A stretch of DNA of 64,000 nucleotides. It comes from Alitta virens (taxonomy: Eukaryota; Annelida; Polychaeta; Phyllodocida; Nereididae). The stretch lies in NCBI GenBank assembly GCA_932294295.1, contig OW028578.1, positions 38,710,685-38,774,684 on the forward strand. The letters are read 5' to 3'. Shown here in pieces: positions 58,401 through 64,000 of the stretch (position 1 is its first letter; each line of letters starts with the position of its first letter). The translations under genes were made by a program, and so were the position numbers. The notes under the pieces are model-generated. The model saw nothing but the letters and a program-made list of their open reading frames with translations. It was not told the DNA's origin and ran no database searches.

Positions 58401-61400
58401 AGCACGCCTCAGGATGTTTCTCTCGCCAGCTACTTGTTAAACACTAGTGTGGCCTCCAACTACCACAACCGAGTAATGTTGACCTGGAAATGAACAATGA
58501 ACTTTAATGAAATGAACAATGAACTGTTATTACTTATGTTTTCATGTGAACTGTATACCAATGAACTTTAATGTAATGAACAATGAACTGTTACTTATGT
58601 TTTCATGTAAACTGTATTACATGACAATAATTAAATGCTGTGTATTTTTTGCACTTGTGTGCTGCAGAAGTCTGAAGTGTCGTATTAATTAAATGTTCAA
58701 ACTTACATCATTCGTGTTGTTTTCAAATCTTGTCTTGTTGCCATGGTACACTCCCAGCTTCTGAGTTCACGTAGCTGACCAAGTATTGCTGCATTTCCTT
58801 GGCTGCTCTGTTGGTGTTGCCTCTGAACACATGTCCCATGTCTGGTAGATTGACAGCATTGTCCCTCCATGCACCTGGGATAATCTCATGGATGTCTGCA
58901 TTTTCCTGGTCCACAGCATTCACTTGAGCAGTTGGATGCCTCACCCTCAGTAGGTTGTGCAACACACAGCAAGCAAGAGTTATGGTGCACACTCTGTCAG
59001 GACTTTGAGGCATTGTTGTGAGGAGACACCTGAACCTGGCAGCCAAAAGTCCAAATGCATTCTCTACCACCCGTCTAGCTCTAGAATGTCTGTAGTTGAA
59101 GATTCTGTCTTCCATGGTCATGTTCCTGTGAGGCAGAGGCTTCATCATCCAAGTCTGCAGTCCAAAGGCATCATCCCCAACTATGAAGTAAGGCACTGGT
59201 TGGTCATCATTAGGCAGGTTATCTGGTTCAGGTAATCCAATGATCGCACTTTGTAGCGCTTCCTTCAATTCTGTCTGACTAAACACTCCAGCATCTGAGC
59301 CTGATCCACTGGCACCAATGTCAACGTAGAGGAACTTGTATTCAGCATCAACTACAGCCAGTAGGACAATAGAGAAAAATCCCTTGTAGTTGTAGAACAG
59401 GGATCCAGACTTCTTTGGACATCTGATGGCAACGTGCTTGCCATCAATGGCGCCGACACAGTGGGGGAAGTTCCATCTGTTGTAGAATCCATTGGCAACT
59501 TCTTTCCAGGCTTCTGGGGTTACAGGACAATGCATCACTTCTGCTGAGTACTCATCTATGATGGCCTGGCAGACTTCGATGACAAAGATAGAAATGGTAT
59601 TGAAGGCTACCCTAAATCCATACTGCAGAGACTTGTAGCTGTTGCCCGTACCCAGGTAGCGCAAGGTAATAGCCAGTTTCAATCCAGGTTCAAGGGCCCT
59701 CTTCCAAAAGGTATCCTGCTTTGTAATCCTAGGTCCCACTCTGGCAAGAACTTCATGGAATAAGTCAGGCTCCATCCTCATGAAATTCTTGAAGCCACCC
59801 ACATCTTCTGCAGTCAATTCAGCCATCAGTTTTTCATACTGCCCATAAAGAGGTCTTCTTAGCAGCCAAGGTCGCACCCACATTTGCCTTCTTCTTCTTC
59901 GTCTTGGTGCAGCAGCAGCATTTTCTAATAGGTCATCTTCATCAGTTGATGTTGTGGCCCTCACTGCATCATCTTGCAGTTTGTGTTCTTCTTGCAGAAT
60001 TATATCATTAGCAGCAGTCAATAGCTGGACTTGCATGTCCATGCACTTCAAATCCAATTCCACCCTGTCGTAGTGTGATAAAGACATATCCAATTTTTCT
60101 GTAGTAGCAGCAACAGCTTTGCAGTATGGTAGTCCGAAGTGGAATGATGGACAGTCGAACGCAGGCAGTTTAAATACCAATTTCAGAGCGATCCGGGTGA
60201 AAACCGCTTAACTCCGTAGTGATATCGTAGTAAGATCGTGTAAAGATCGGGTATATCCGTGAAGGCCCCGTGTAACATCCGGTTCACTCCGCCCTCCTCC
60301 GGCACAGTTGTGTTACCTCCGGCTACAACTGTGGCTCATTCCTTGTTTAACCGTGCTCCTCCGTGTTTCATCCGTACATATCCGTGTAGCGCCCGTACAC
60401 ATCCGTGTCATGACCGTGTTGCTCCTTGTTGCCTCCATCTTGCCTTCGTGTCCACACCGCCCAATTATTTCGTTTGTTGACATTTCTAACTTTTTCGCCC
60501 AGACCGCCCCGGATTTAACGAAATTTCATTCCGGGACGCTCCGGCGTCTGATCCGGCTATGTGTGAAAGGGCCTTTAGTCTCCAGCAAAATAAGAACATA
60601 TATATTTGTCTACATAGCTTTATCATGCGAAGTCATCGATTTTGTTGTTTAACCTGAGTACATAGTTATTAGCTCTGCCCCACGGAGTGGGGAGAGCTTT
60701 TGTTAGTACATCGATCTTGCGAGATGTCGCCTTCGCGCAAAAAACTTAAATGCCGTCTTCCGCTACATCCCGTGGTTTAATGCTACATATTCCCCTTGTA
60801 CAGGCTACTTTTGCTTTTCAGCGCGTTTCGTGGCTCCATTATCCTACAAACGCGCATTTTCTGCCAACCTGCGTAGTCTCGCCGTAGATAATTATTTTGT
60901 TTTGCAATGTTGTATGCATATATGAATTCTTTATTCTAAATATGAAAGCTCTATGGTGTTACTATAGTTACTAACACATCTAGCAAAAGGAGAACCACCT
61001 TGTATTTTTTTGAAAATTTGTGGTTAATAAATAAAATTTAAATACAAATAGACACAAAATAATATATGTTTATTTTAAGGGCTTTATATCTTTCTCTGTT
61101 TAAAATCAATGCAACTATCATTTTACAAAGCATTGCAGGATATTGTATCAACCCCATCTCTTAGCACTTGGCTAGAAGGGATATCTTTGTGGCCGATCTG
61201 TTAGAGATGCAGGGTAAAGCTGCTCATGAAAATATGTTGGATCCATAAAACAATTGGATTGTTTTTTTCAATATCATGTTTAACATAAGTATCAATTTAT
61301 TTTATGTTTTATTTCAGACGTTATCAGCTTATTTGAAATTCATGGTGGATATCGGTGAACTTTTAGGAGGAGACCGAAATGAGACGGAAAACCAAATGAT

Positions 61401-63554
61401 GGATGTTATTCTGTTTGAGCAACAACTTGCTAATGTAAGTAATCAAGTATACACAGATATAAATAGATAATTTCATTAAGTATAGATTATACAGTATGAA
61501 TAGACAGATCATTTCATATAATGTGTGTACAAATAGACAAACAATTTCATTAAATGTTTGAAGAAAATAGATGGAAAATGTTATTATGCATATAATAACA
61601 TTGTGTATAAGTGAGTCTTTATTGTGAGGTGTGGACTCCAAGCAGCCTTACCATCCCTTCATTACGTCTGCCTCTGACAGCTGGTCATTTTAAGATTCAT
61701 AGGTCCATTAGGCAAGCATGTCATTTAAGTAATGCTTAAGTTTGCAAGGCCAATTTATAATTGCTGTAATGCAGTTACATAAATGTATTAGAAATTTATT
61801 GGAATGAAGCATGTTAACTTAAAAAAAAAGTAGTTGAAGACCTGTAGTTAGTGAAATTGGAGGTCACCTCCGGTCGCCTGACAATGGCTTATGTTTTAAT
61901 TAGTATTGATCAGCTCTCCTGGGTCATGGGATCGATTCTCATCTCGGGCAATTGTCATGAGTAACTCGCAGCTGCAAGTTTCTCATAGCTGGGTGGTCTA
62001 ATGGTAAGACGCTCACCTGCTCCTCTGAAGGACCCGGGTTCAATCTCAGGCCTGGACACCCTTCATGAGCAATATCCCAGCTTGATGTCGTTCGAATGAG
62101 AAGTTAAATTGGCGCTCCCTTGTACTCAGTGTCTATGCTGAGGCAAGTAAAAGAACCCACCCATGGGGTAAATGTGTCACACGGGTGGATTCTTCTCTCT
62201 CTCTCACCTCATCAATCATCCCTCGCTAGCAGCAAGAACTTGCCTTAGAGGGCTGCACTTTTCATATCTATCTATCTATCTATCTGTCATAAATCCCTTA
62301 CTTTCATTTCAGATTACAATACCTCAAGAACAGAGAAGAGACGATATGCTTTTGTACCACAAAATCACTTTGGCTGAGATGAACACTATGGCTCCATTTG
62401 TAAGTACCAGATTCGCAATAACTATTTCTTCCGCAATATAACTATATAGTCATATGGATGATGTCACACTATACATGACGTCATCGAACAATACTTATCT
62501 GCTACGGTGTCAGTGACCTCTTGCGGTACTTTTTTTTCCCCATTGGAAACTTATACATGCCCTATTTTTATTTATTTTTTATTTATCTTTATTGACATGT
62601 GGTTTTACATTACAACAATACAAACATCATAGGTGGAAACATAAACCACCCAGCCCCATAAGGGGTTATATGTCACTCCATTTCAGTGCTTAAATACATG
62701 ATGTTTAAATAACAAAAAGTAACTTTCTTTATTTCCATAGCTTTCAGCAAAATATTTGCCATTTTGAGAAAAGTTTTTAAACACTTTAGAGAGAAAGTTG
62801 CTTTTCATTTACTTGTAATCGTGCATGACATCATGAAAACATGTAGGAAGAGAGTTTGTAAAATTTAAGTTTTGAAGTCTGCACGCAAATTGAAATTACA
62901 ATCTGACTGGAGATCAGTTCATTTTCAGGTGCAATTTCATGATTATGAAGAATCGACAAGTACCTGTATTTATTCTATTGTTGACATTTTGTTTTCTCGT
63001 ATTACAGATGAACTGGACAGATTATGTAAACACTCTACTGAAAGTGACAAAATTTAACGTAACATCACAAGAAAAGATCGTTGTTTTTGCGCCTGATTTC
63101 TTGCGAGATGCGTCGGAATTAATCGCCCAAATGAACTCCACTGCTGAGGGAAGAAAGTAAGTGGTCATTTAAACGAGAGCATGTTCTACTAAAACATAAA
63201 ATATAATAGATAAAAACTATTTTTGCAAGATTATTGAGCATTTATGGCCAATTATTTTTCCAACGATGACTTGCAGTTTATTGTTGCATTCTAGGTGCTG
63301 CAAGATTTAATTGTTTAGATTGACCTGATTTATTTGTAAACAAATAATACTTAACTGCTACGGTGCAGTGACCTCTTGTGGTACTTTTTCTCTCAATCGA
63401 TTCATTATTTTTGGTGCTGTTTGTAATAAAGATCCTTGATTTGATTTCAGTACGTTGAACAATTACATGCTGTGGCATCTCGTCAAATTAATGTCATCAT
63501 ACCTGTCGAAACCTTTCCGAGAAGCAAAGAAGGAGTTTTCCGAAGTTCTTTCTG
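37646..63554 (+). CDS. Endothelin-converting enzyme-like M13 metallopeptidase (5' half, partial)
   Basis: Exons: 37646-37871, 52755-52958, 54848-55128, 55768-55833, 61318-61434, 62313-62399, 63008-63156 and 63451-63554. All junctions are GT-AG with matching phases, giving 1234 nt or 411 residues. It is a type II membrane peptidase: cytosolic tail [15 protein letters not shown] (like the MST.KR tail of ECE1), a membrane segment at about 49-69, then the ectodomain with [14 protein letters not shown] (99-112), [40 protein letters not shown] and [10 protein letters not shown], which follow ECE in order. Several NxT/S sites are present. The HExxH zinc site and C-terminal half are beyond the right edge (family length about 750). 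ECEs cleave small peptide precursors at the cell surface or in secretory vesicles. Intron 1 is 14.9 kb and intron 4 holds a Harbinger element. An acceptor right at the ATG implies upstream first exons. Confidence 0.9.
38063..40012. mobile_element. Foldback element A (~300-bp inverted arms)
   Basis: AAAGGGGAACTAAAGGCAAT with GCATGTTAATTTTAAAAGTT at the left is matched inverted at 39960-40012. The arms continue inwards: GGCCGCCATTATTGCACA, GACGTCACTTATGTCCTA and CGTTTC on the left all recur inverted at 39740-39860. The middle (38700-39700) is AT-rich with no reading frame. Confidence 0.75.
38400..40830. mobile_element. Foldback element B, arms interdigitated with A
   Basis: The left arm from 38400 (AAAGGGGAACTAACACC, CTCTCAGATGTTAGCTT, GTAGTTCACAAAACGGAG on the reverse, CACCGGAAATACGTCACTGT) recurs inverted at 40625-40830, with weaker similarity extending to about 38700 and 40530. 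Both arms start with the AAAGGGGAACTAA word used by element A. The order is A-left, B-left, A-right, B-right. Confidence 0.75.
41000..42015. other. ECE intron 1, nothing recognised
   Basis: No exon or repeat family is recognised. Short open frames at 41445-41627 and 41643-41855 lack conserved motifs. Confidence 0.45.
42019..42262 (+). mobile_element. SINE family B copy (internally deleted)
   Basis: The head GCTGGGTGGCCTAAGAGTTA and box B-like GTTCGACCTTTG are followed by ACATCTCAGCTGGATGTCGA, GGAGGTGCCTTGTACTCG and a tail with TCATCATTTCATC. The CCATGGGGT segment is deleted. Confidence 0.75.
42308..42538 (+). mobile_element. SINE family B copy (head truncated)
   Basis: It begins at CAGCTCTGCTGAAGATCCTG, GGGTTCGATCTCC and runs through TGGATGTCGATCGCATGAGA, CCCCATCCATGGGGTAAAT to ACAGCTGATCATA. 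It is a tandem neighbour of the copy at 42019 in the same orientation. Confidence 0.75.
42827..42840. promoter_or_regulatory. X-box-like palindrome
   Basis: GTTGCCATGGCAAC is a perfect palindrome matching the RFX X-box consensus. It lies in ECE intron 1. Confidence 0.3.
43080..43362 (+). mobile_element. SINE family B, variant tail (B2) with TATC tail
   Basis: The tRNA-like head CTGGGTGGTCTAGTGGTAAG and box B GGGTTCAATACC lead into the family B body. After the CCATGGGGTAAATG word the 3' part changes to GTGGACTCCTCTCTCTCT..AACTTGCCTTAGAGGGC, ending in (TATC)n. Sister copies are at 46001 and 61987. Confidence 0.85.
43490..43665. repeat. Inverted 17-bp minisatellite units and (TTGCA)n
   Basis: ACTATTAAAACCACCTCATC and CAATTAGGACCACCTCGCAA are reverse-complement units of the 17-bp minisatellite. 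They are followed by about eight TTGCA units at 43605-43646. Confidence 0.75.
43668..43810 (-). mobile_element. SINE family B fragment
   Basis: CTACTGGGTCTGAAGCTTAG, CAGACGTAATGATGACATGA, CACATTTACCCCCATAGGTG and ACTTGCCTCAGC are minus-strand tail and body words. Confidence 0.75.
43888..44230 (+). mobile_element. SINE family C split by a family A insertion
   Basis: The head GTGGCTCAGTGGTTAAGGTG (box A-like) runs to TTGTGGGTTCATGTG, is interrupted, and resumes at TTGTGGGTTCAAGTGCCCAC after the inserted SINE. The repeated phrase is the target duplication and also contains box B (GGGTTCAAGTGCC). Confidence 0.75.
43947..44133 (-). mobile_element. tRNA-derived SINE, family A (copy 5), nested
   Basis: On the minus strand the head is CCTAGCTCAGTGGTAGCGTG with box B GGTTCAGTTCC. 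It inserted into the box B of a family C SINE, with TTGTGGGTTCA(T/A)GTG duplicated on both sides. Confidence 0.85.
44808..44820. repeat. C homopolymer
   Basis: About 13 C within CAACCCCCC..TTTCTC. A G run is at 44350-44359. Confidence 0.8.
44880..44975. repeat. Dispersed repeat, family E
   Basis: GATGACGTCA, AACAATGCTTATCCGCTACG, GTCTCAGTGACCTCTGGTGG and TACTTTTCCTCCC recur with small changes at 62455-62545 and in part at 63345-63400. The borders are not defined. Confidence 0.65.
45445..45985. repeat. 41-bp minisatellite
   Basis: About 13 units built of GATTGCAATAGCAGTGGAAC then CATAACTACAACTTTAGCTT. Some are 44 bp through an extra ACA. The TTCGATTG and TTCAGTTG versions alternate in part, which suggests paired amplification. 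It lies in ECE intron 1. Confidence 0.92.
46001..46280 (+). mobile_element. SINE family B2 copy with long TATC/ATCC tail
   Basis: The head is CTTGGGTGGTCTAGTGGCAA with box B GGGTTCAATGCC, followed by the family B body and the B2 tail GCAGGAACTTGCCTTAGAGG. It runs directly into the microsatellite at 46281. Confidence 0.88.
46281..46457. repeat. (TATC)n/(ATCC)n microsatellite grown from a SINE tail
   Basis: TATCTATC grades into CCATCCATCCAT and back to CTATCTATC over 177 bp, starting at the end of the B2 SINE. Confidence 0.9.
46829..46925. mobile_element. MITE family 2 partial copy
   Basis: GAGCCGACGTTGGACCGACATGG, GGGGCCGACGTCGAGCC and the end TGTGTTATCTAGGACATA are typical internal and terminal words of the family. 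The left terminus is missing. Confidence 0.5.
46940..47530 (-). pseudogene. Possible decayed retroelement 3' region
   Basis: The left border TTTTTTTTATTTATAG looks like a minus-strand poly(A). On the minus strand, short open stretches (for example [20 protein letters not shown]) follow one another with stops and frame changes. No family motif is secure. Confidence 0.3.
47762..47985 (-). mobile_element. SINE family B2 fragment
   Basis: CACTCACGAGGGTTGATTGA, ACATTACCCCATGGGTGGGG, ACTTGCCTCAGTATAGACAC, ACATCCAGCTGAGATGTAGC and AACCCAGGACCCTCAG are minus-strand words of tail, body and head in order. Confidence 0.8.
48055..48780 (-). pseudogene. LINE remnant (second family), RT C-terminal region
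   Basis: The minus frame 48639-48130 encodes [50 protein letters not shown] and a basic C-terminus [20 protein letters not shown]. Upstream, in a shifted frame, is [20 protein letters not shown], the sequence that precedes the thumb in many animal LINEs. The 3' border is AACATAACATAATATT, a short repeated tail. It is 5' truncated and frameshifted. Confidence 0.8.
49145..49310 (+). mobile_element. SINE family B tail copy
   Basis: GTGGTGCTTTTTACTC, CCACCCATGGGGTAAATGTG, CATCTCATCATTACGTCTGA and CAGCTGGTAATAG then AAGCTGACTTAGT define it. The tRNA-like head is missing. Confidence 0.75.
50203..50375 (-). mobile_element. SINE family B2 fragment
   Basis: GCCACTCACGAAGGTTGATT, GTTTACCCCGTAGGTGGGGT, CAAGGCACCACCAATTTACC and AACCGACATCCAGACCACTG run in the minus-strand order of the family. 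Confidence 0.75.
50534..50657. mobile_element. MITE family 2 (palindromic), complete copy
   Basis: CCCAGATAGCATTCCAAATT at the left is answered by AATTTGGAATGCTATCTAGG at the right. The interior has GACCAGCGTCG, CGCCGACTTCG and GACGCCGATAA. Its right terminus runs straight into the satellite below. Confidence 0.88.
50655..50890. repeat. 22-bp satellite derived from a MITE terminus
   Basis: Ten copies of TAGTACACACATGCTATCTGGG (22-24 bp; the CA run varies) follow the MITE end TGCTATCTAGGTAGTACACA. The unit is the MITE tip plus about 12 flanking bases. Confidence 0.92.
50935..51065. mobile_element. MITE family 2 partial copy after the satellite
   Basis: ACATTGGCTCGAAATTGGCC, CAACATCAGC and ATGTCGAGCCGATCTGACAT lead to GATATCTGGGAAATAC, resembling the right half of the copy at 19216. 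Together with 50534 it brackets the satellite. Confidence 0.55.
51070..52560. other. ECE intron 1; mostly unrecognised, with a GC-rich patch
   Basis: Bases 51850-52110 are strikingly GC-richer than their surroundings and contain loosely repeated GGCC..CCC.GTTTGG and TTGGCC words. An open frame there (51765-52085) has no recognisable motif. No exon is supported. Confidence 0.4.
53340..53600. repeat. Dispersed repeat, family F (partner at 29140-29330)
   Basis: AGTACATATTTATGATACAT, GTGGACAGAAGCAGCTGGC and ACCACAGCCAGGTACAGGTC parallel words at 29140-29290 in the same order. It is intronic in ECE (between exons 2 and 3). Confidence 0.6.
53693..53883. mobile_element. Near-perfect foldback MITE (family 3)
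   Basis: The 191-bp segment folds on itself: TACAGCCAATTTC, GGAAACT, CCAGAGGACGTCATG and AGGACTCTCATTGG on the left are matched inverted on the right (GAAATTGGCTGTA at 53871-53883). Only a few mispairs and a short loop near GACTGCTTTAACC remain. It has no coding frame and lies in ECE intron 2. Confidence 0.85.
54030..54130 (-). mobile_element. SINE family B fragment
   Basis: TATGACCACCTGCCAGAGGC, GATGACATGATACAGCCT, AGTCCACACCATGTATCACA and ACCCACGGGTGG are minus-strand tail words. Confidence 0.7.
54546..54666. mobile_element. MITE family 2 (palindromic), copy in ECE intron 2
   Basis: AACAGCATTCCAAATCGGCC at the left and CAATTTGGAATGCTATCTGG at the right are inverted. The interior has ATCGTTTTCATGTTGGCC and ATGACCGAGTTTGAGC. 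It sits 180 bp before ECE exon 3. Confidence 0.85.
55213..55500. repeat. Dispersed repeat, family G, with inverted halves
   Basis: ATTTATACTCCACC, GAGCGGGATATAACCAACAA and TCACTCCCTCCTGAGAGCAA match 105-200 near the left edge. About 60 bp later a partly inverted version appears (TGGAGTATAAG, TTGGTTGGTTATATCCCTCC). It lies in ECE intron 3. Confidence 0.6.
56615..58493 (+). pseudogene. Harbinger second gene: MADF/Myb-like DNA-binding protein, disrupted
   Basis: The start is a CACCATGCC context ATG ([15 protein letters not shown]). Exon 1 runs to 57484 (CAA|GTAAGT) and exon 2 from 57762 (TTCCAG|CTGATTG) to the stop at 58491-58493. The MADF-like region is [38 protein letters not shown] (about 56852-57022). 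Exon 2 has a polyglutamine tract and three [13 protein letters not shown] repeats. Harbinger partner proteins bind the ends and help import the transposase. Two stops break the frame: TAG at 56825-56827 and TGA at 56954-56956, the latter where MADF domains usually have Trp. Around 56815-56850 another frame reads KRRGRKRKP, like an AT-hook, so paired small indels may explain the first stop. Confidence 0.75.
58723..60180 (-). CDS. Harbinger DDE transposase (HARBI1-like), 485 aa
   Basis: A single uninterrupted minus-strand frame. Family motifs in order: [11 protein letters not shown] (catalytic Asp at 246), [20 protein letters not shown] then SGSDAGVF (Asp 296), [10 protein letters not shown] (331-340), and [16 protein letters not shown] (Glu 373), followed by [11 protein letters not shown]. 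The D-D-E set is complete. A helix-rich N-terminal part with a poly-Arg block (93-98) precedes it. It would cut and rejoin the element ends in the nucleus. The gene converges tail-to-tail with the MADF gene, 229 bp apart. Length is longer than vertebrate HARBI1 (about 350 aa) because of the N-terminal extension. The true start could be an internal Met. Confidence 0.92.
   Translation of the reverse strand: MVFKLPAFDCPSFHFGLPYCKAVAATTEKLDMSLSHYDRVELDLKCMDMQVQLLTAANDIILQEEHKLQDDAVRATTSTDEDDLLENAAAAPRRRRRRQMWVRPWLLRRPLYGQYEKLMAELTAEDVGGFKNFMRMEPDLFHEVLARVGPRITKQDTFWKRALEPGLKLAITLRYLGTGNSYKSLQYGFRVAFNTISIFVIEVCQAIIDEYSAEVMHCPVTPEAWKEVANGFYNRWNFPHCVGAIDGKHVAIRCPKKSGSLFYNYKGFFSIVLLAVVDAEYKFLYVDIGASGSGSDAGVFSQTELKEALQSAIIGLPEPDNLPNDDQPVPYFIVGDDAFGLQTWMMKPLPHRNMTMEDRIFNYRHSRARRVVENAFGLLAARFRCLLTTMPQSPDRVCTITLACCVLHNLLRVRHPTAQVNAVDQENADIHEIIPGAWRDNAVNLPDMGHVFRGNTNRAAKEMQQYLVSYVNSEAGSVPWQQDKI
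60580..61300. other. ECE intron 4 remainder, nothing recognised
   Basis: Between the Harbinger element and exon 5 I see only AT-rich intronic sequence. Confidence 0.45.
61625..61695 (+). mobile_element. SINE family B tail fragment
   Basis: GTGTGGACTCCAAGCAGCCT, CATTACGTCTGCCTCTGACA and GCTGGTCATTTTAAG match the family B tail. Confidence 0.65.
61987..62288 (+). mobile_element. SINE family B2 copy with TATC tail
   Basis: The head AGCTGGGTGGTCTAATGGTA and box B GGGTTCAATCTC are followed by the body CCACCCATGGGGTAAATGTG and the tail AAGAACTTGCCTTAGAGGGC, then (TATC)5. It ends 24 bp upstream of ECE exon 6 and contributes sequence close to the acceptor. Confidence 0.87.
62450..62545. repeat. Dispersed repeat, family E copy
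   Basis: GATGATGTCACACTATACATGACGTCA, AATACTTATCTGCTACGG and GTCAGTGACCTCTTGCGGTA match 44880-44975 (first 20 bases of each phrase are diagnostic). It is in ECE intron 6. Confidence 0.6.
63340..63405. repeat. Family E partial copy
   Basis: AATACTTAACTGCTACGGTG, CAGTGACCTCTTGTGG and TACTTTTTCTCTC match the same family in ECE intron 7. Confidence 0.55.
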
Positions 63555-63659
63555 GTAATTATTTCTTCAACTTTAAGCTGGAATTATACTTACAATATTA
63601 TCACATGGTCTTGTTTATCTTATTCAGTGGTTCTAATGTATCGGCCAGTCTTGTTCAGG

Positions 63660-63845
63660 GATCGAAATAAGCTTCAACAATGGTAACCCGCTTTCTGGTA
63701 GCCATAAATATTAATGTGGTAACCGACCCTTAACACAACTTTTGTGTGACCAAATAATTTGACGCATTTTGTCGCAAACGGCGGTCCACTCGCGTGACAA
63801 AGAATCATGGTAACCTCCACGTAACCTGAACGATCGTTCTCGACT
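63660..63845. repeat. Dispersed repeat, family D copy
   Basis: GTGTGACCAAATAATTTGAC, GGTAACCTCCACGTAAC and CTGAACGATCGTTCTC match 20266-20432 in the same orientation. It lies in the intron after ECE exon 8. Confidence 0.7.
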
Positions 63846-64000
63846 TACTGCGATTCCCTGCTGGTTCAGAGGCTGGGGGTTGAGTTACGTAATGTATTGT
63901 AATTTTAGACACCAATGCAGTTTTATGTTTCAATTAAAATGTCAGATACCAAGGCTGATTGAAAATTTACCGCAGAATAGATATAAGAAATAAATTATAT

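Larger units (their letters stand above)
55890..60574. mobile_element. PIF/Harbinger DNA transposon (4685 bp)
   Basis: The terminal inverted repeats are about 45 bp (55890-55934 and 60530-60574). They are identical except for three bases near the tip, with core TTTCACACATAGCCGGATCA. TTA at 55887-55889 and 60575-60577 is the 3-bp target duplication expected for this superfamily. Between them are a minus-strand DDE transposase and a convergent plus-strand MADF-domain gene, the two-gene plan of Harbinger elements. The ends carry dense CCGG/CCGTGT motifs over 300-500 bp. It lies in ECE intron 4; TIR identity suggests recent activity. Confidence 0.95.

Overview
This window is nuclear DNA from an invertebrate animal (Metazoa). 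The evidence is three spliced, conserved animal genes with GT-AG introns and long AT-rich introns, plus tRNA-derived SINEs, non-LTR retrotransposon 3' ends, hAT and PIF/Harbinger DNA transposons, foldback MITEs, and tetra- and pentanucleotide microsatellites. I cannot fix the phylum. A marine invertebrate such as an ambulacrarian, cephalochordate or lophotrochozoan would fit, but this is only a guess.

Layout. 1-5.3 kb is repeat-rich: a roughly 130-bp tandem array, SINEs, a Harbinger-like end and a LINE 3' fragment. 6.03-13.0 kb (minus) holds a complete seven-exon myeloid leukemia factor (MLF) gene whose splice phases all agree. 14.46-16.12 kb (minus) holds a two-exon mitochondrial elongation factor Tu (TUFM family) gene with an unusual basic C-terminal tail. 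16.2-30 kb has no recognised host gene. It contains GATA/TATC, GACA and CTCCT arrays, a 17-bp minisatellite, palindromic MITEs, and a hAT element (25388-27185, perfect 8-bp target duplication) with a LINE nested inside it.

From 37.6 kb to the right edge (plus) runs the 5' half of an M13 zinc-metallopeptidase gene of the endothelin-converting enzyme (ECE) type. Eight coding exons give about 411 residues, and the zinc-site half lies beyond the window. Candidate alternative first exons at 30921-31013 and 33702-33743 both end in the phase the 37646 exon needs, which resembles the multi-promoter structure of vertebrate ECE1. The first large intron holds foldback elements whose inverted repeats interdigitate, SINEs with swapped tails, a 41-bp minisatellite and a MITE-derived 22-bp satellite. 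Intron 4 holds a 4.7-kb PIF/Harbinger element (55890-60574) with 45-bp TIRs and TTA target duplications. It has an intact-looking DDE transposase and a second, MADF-domain gene that carries stop codons.

The three host genes are functionally unrelated: one in transcription or nuclear-cytoplasmic shuttling, one in mitochondrial translation, one in peptide processing. There is no operon logic here. The most informative material is the ECE first-exon set, the Harbinger element with its broken partner gene, the EF-Tu tail, and the links between mobile-element ends and satellite arrays.
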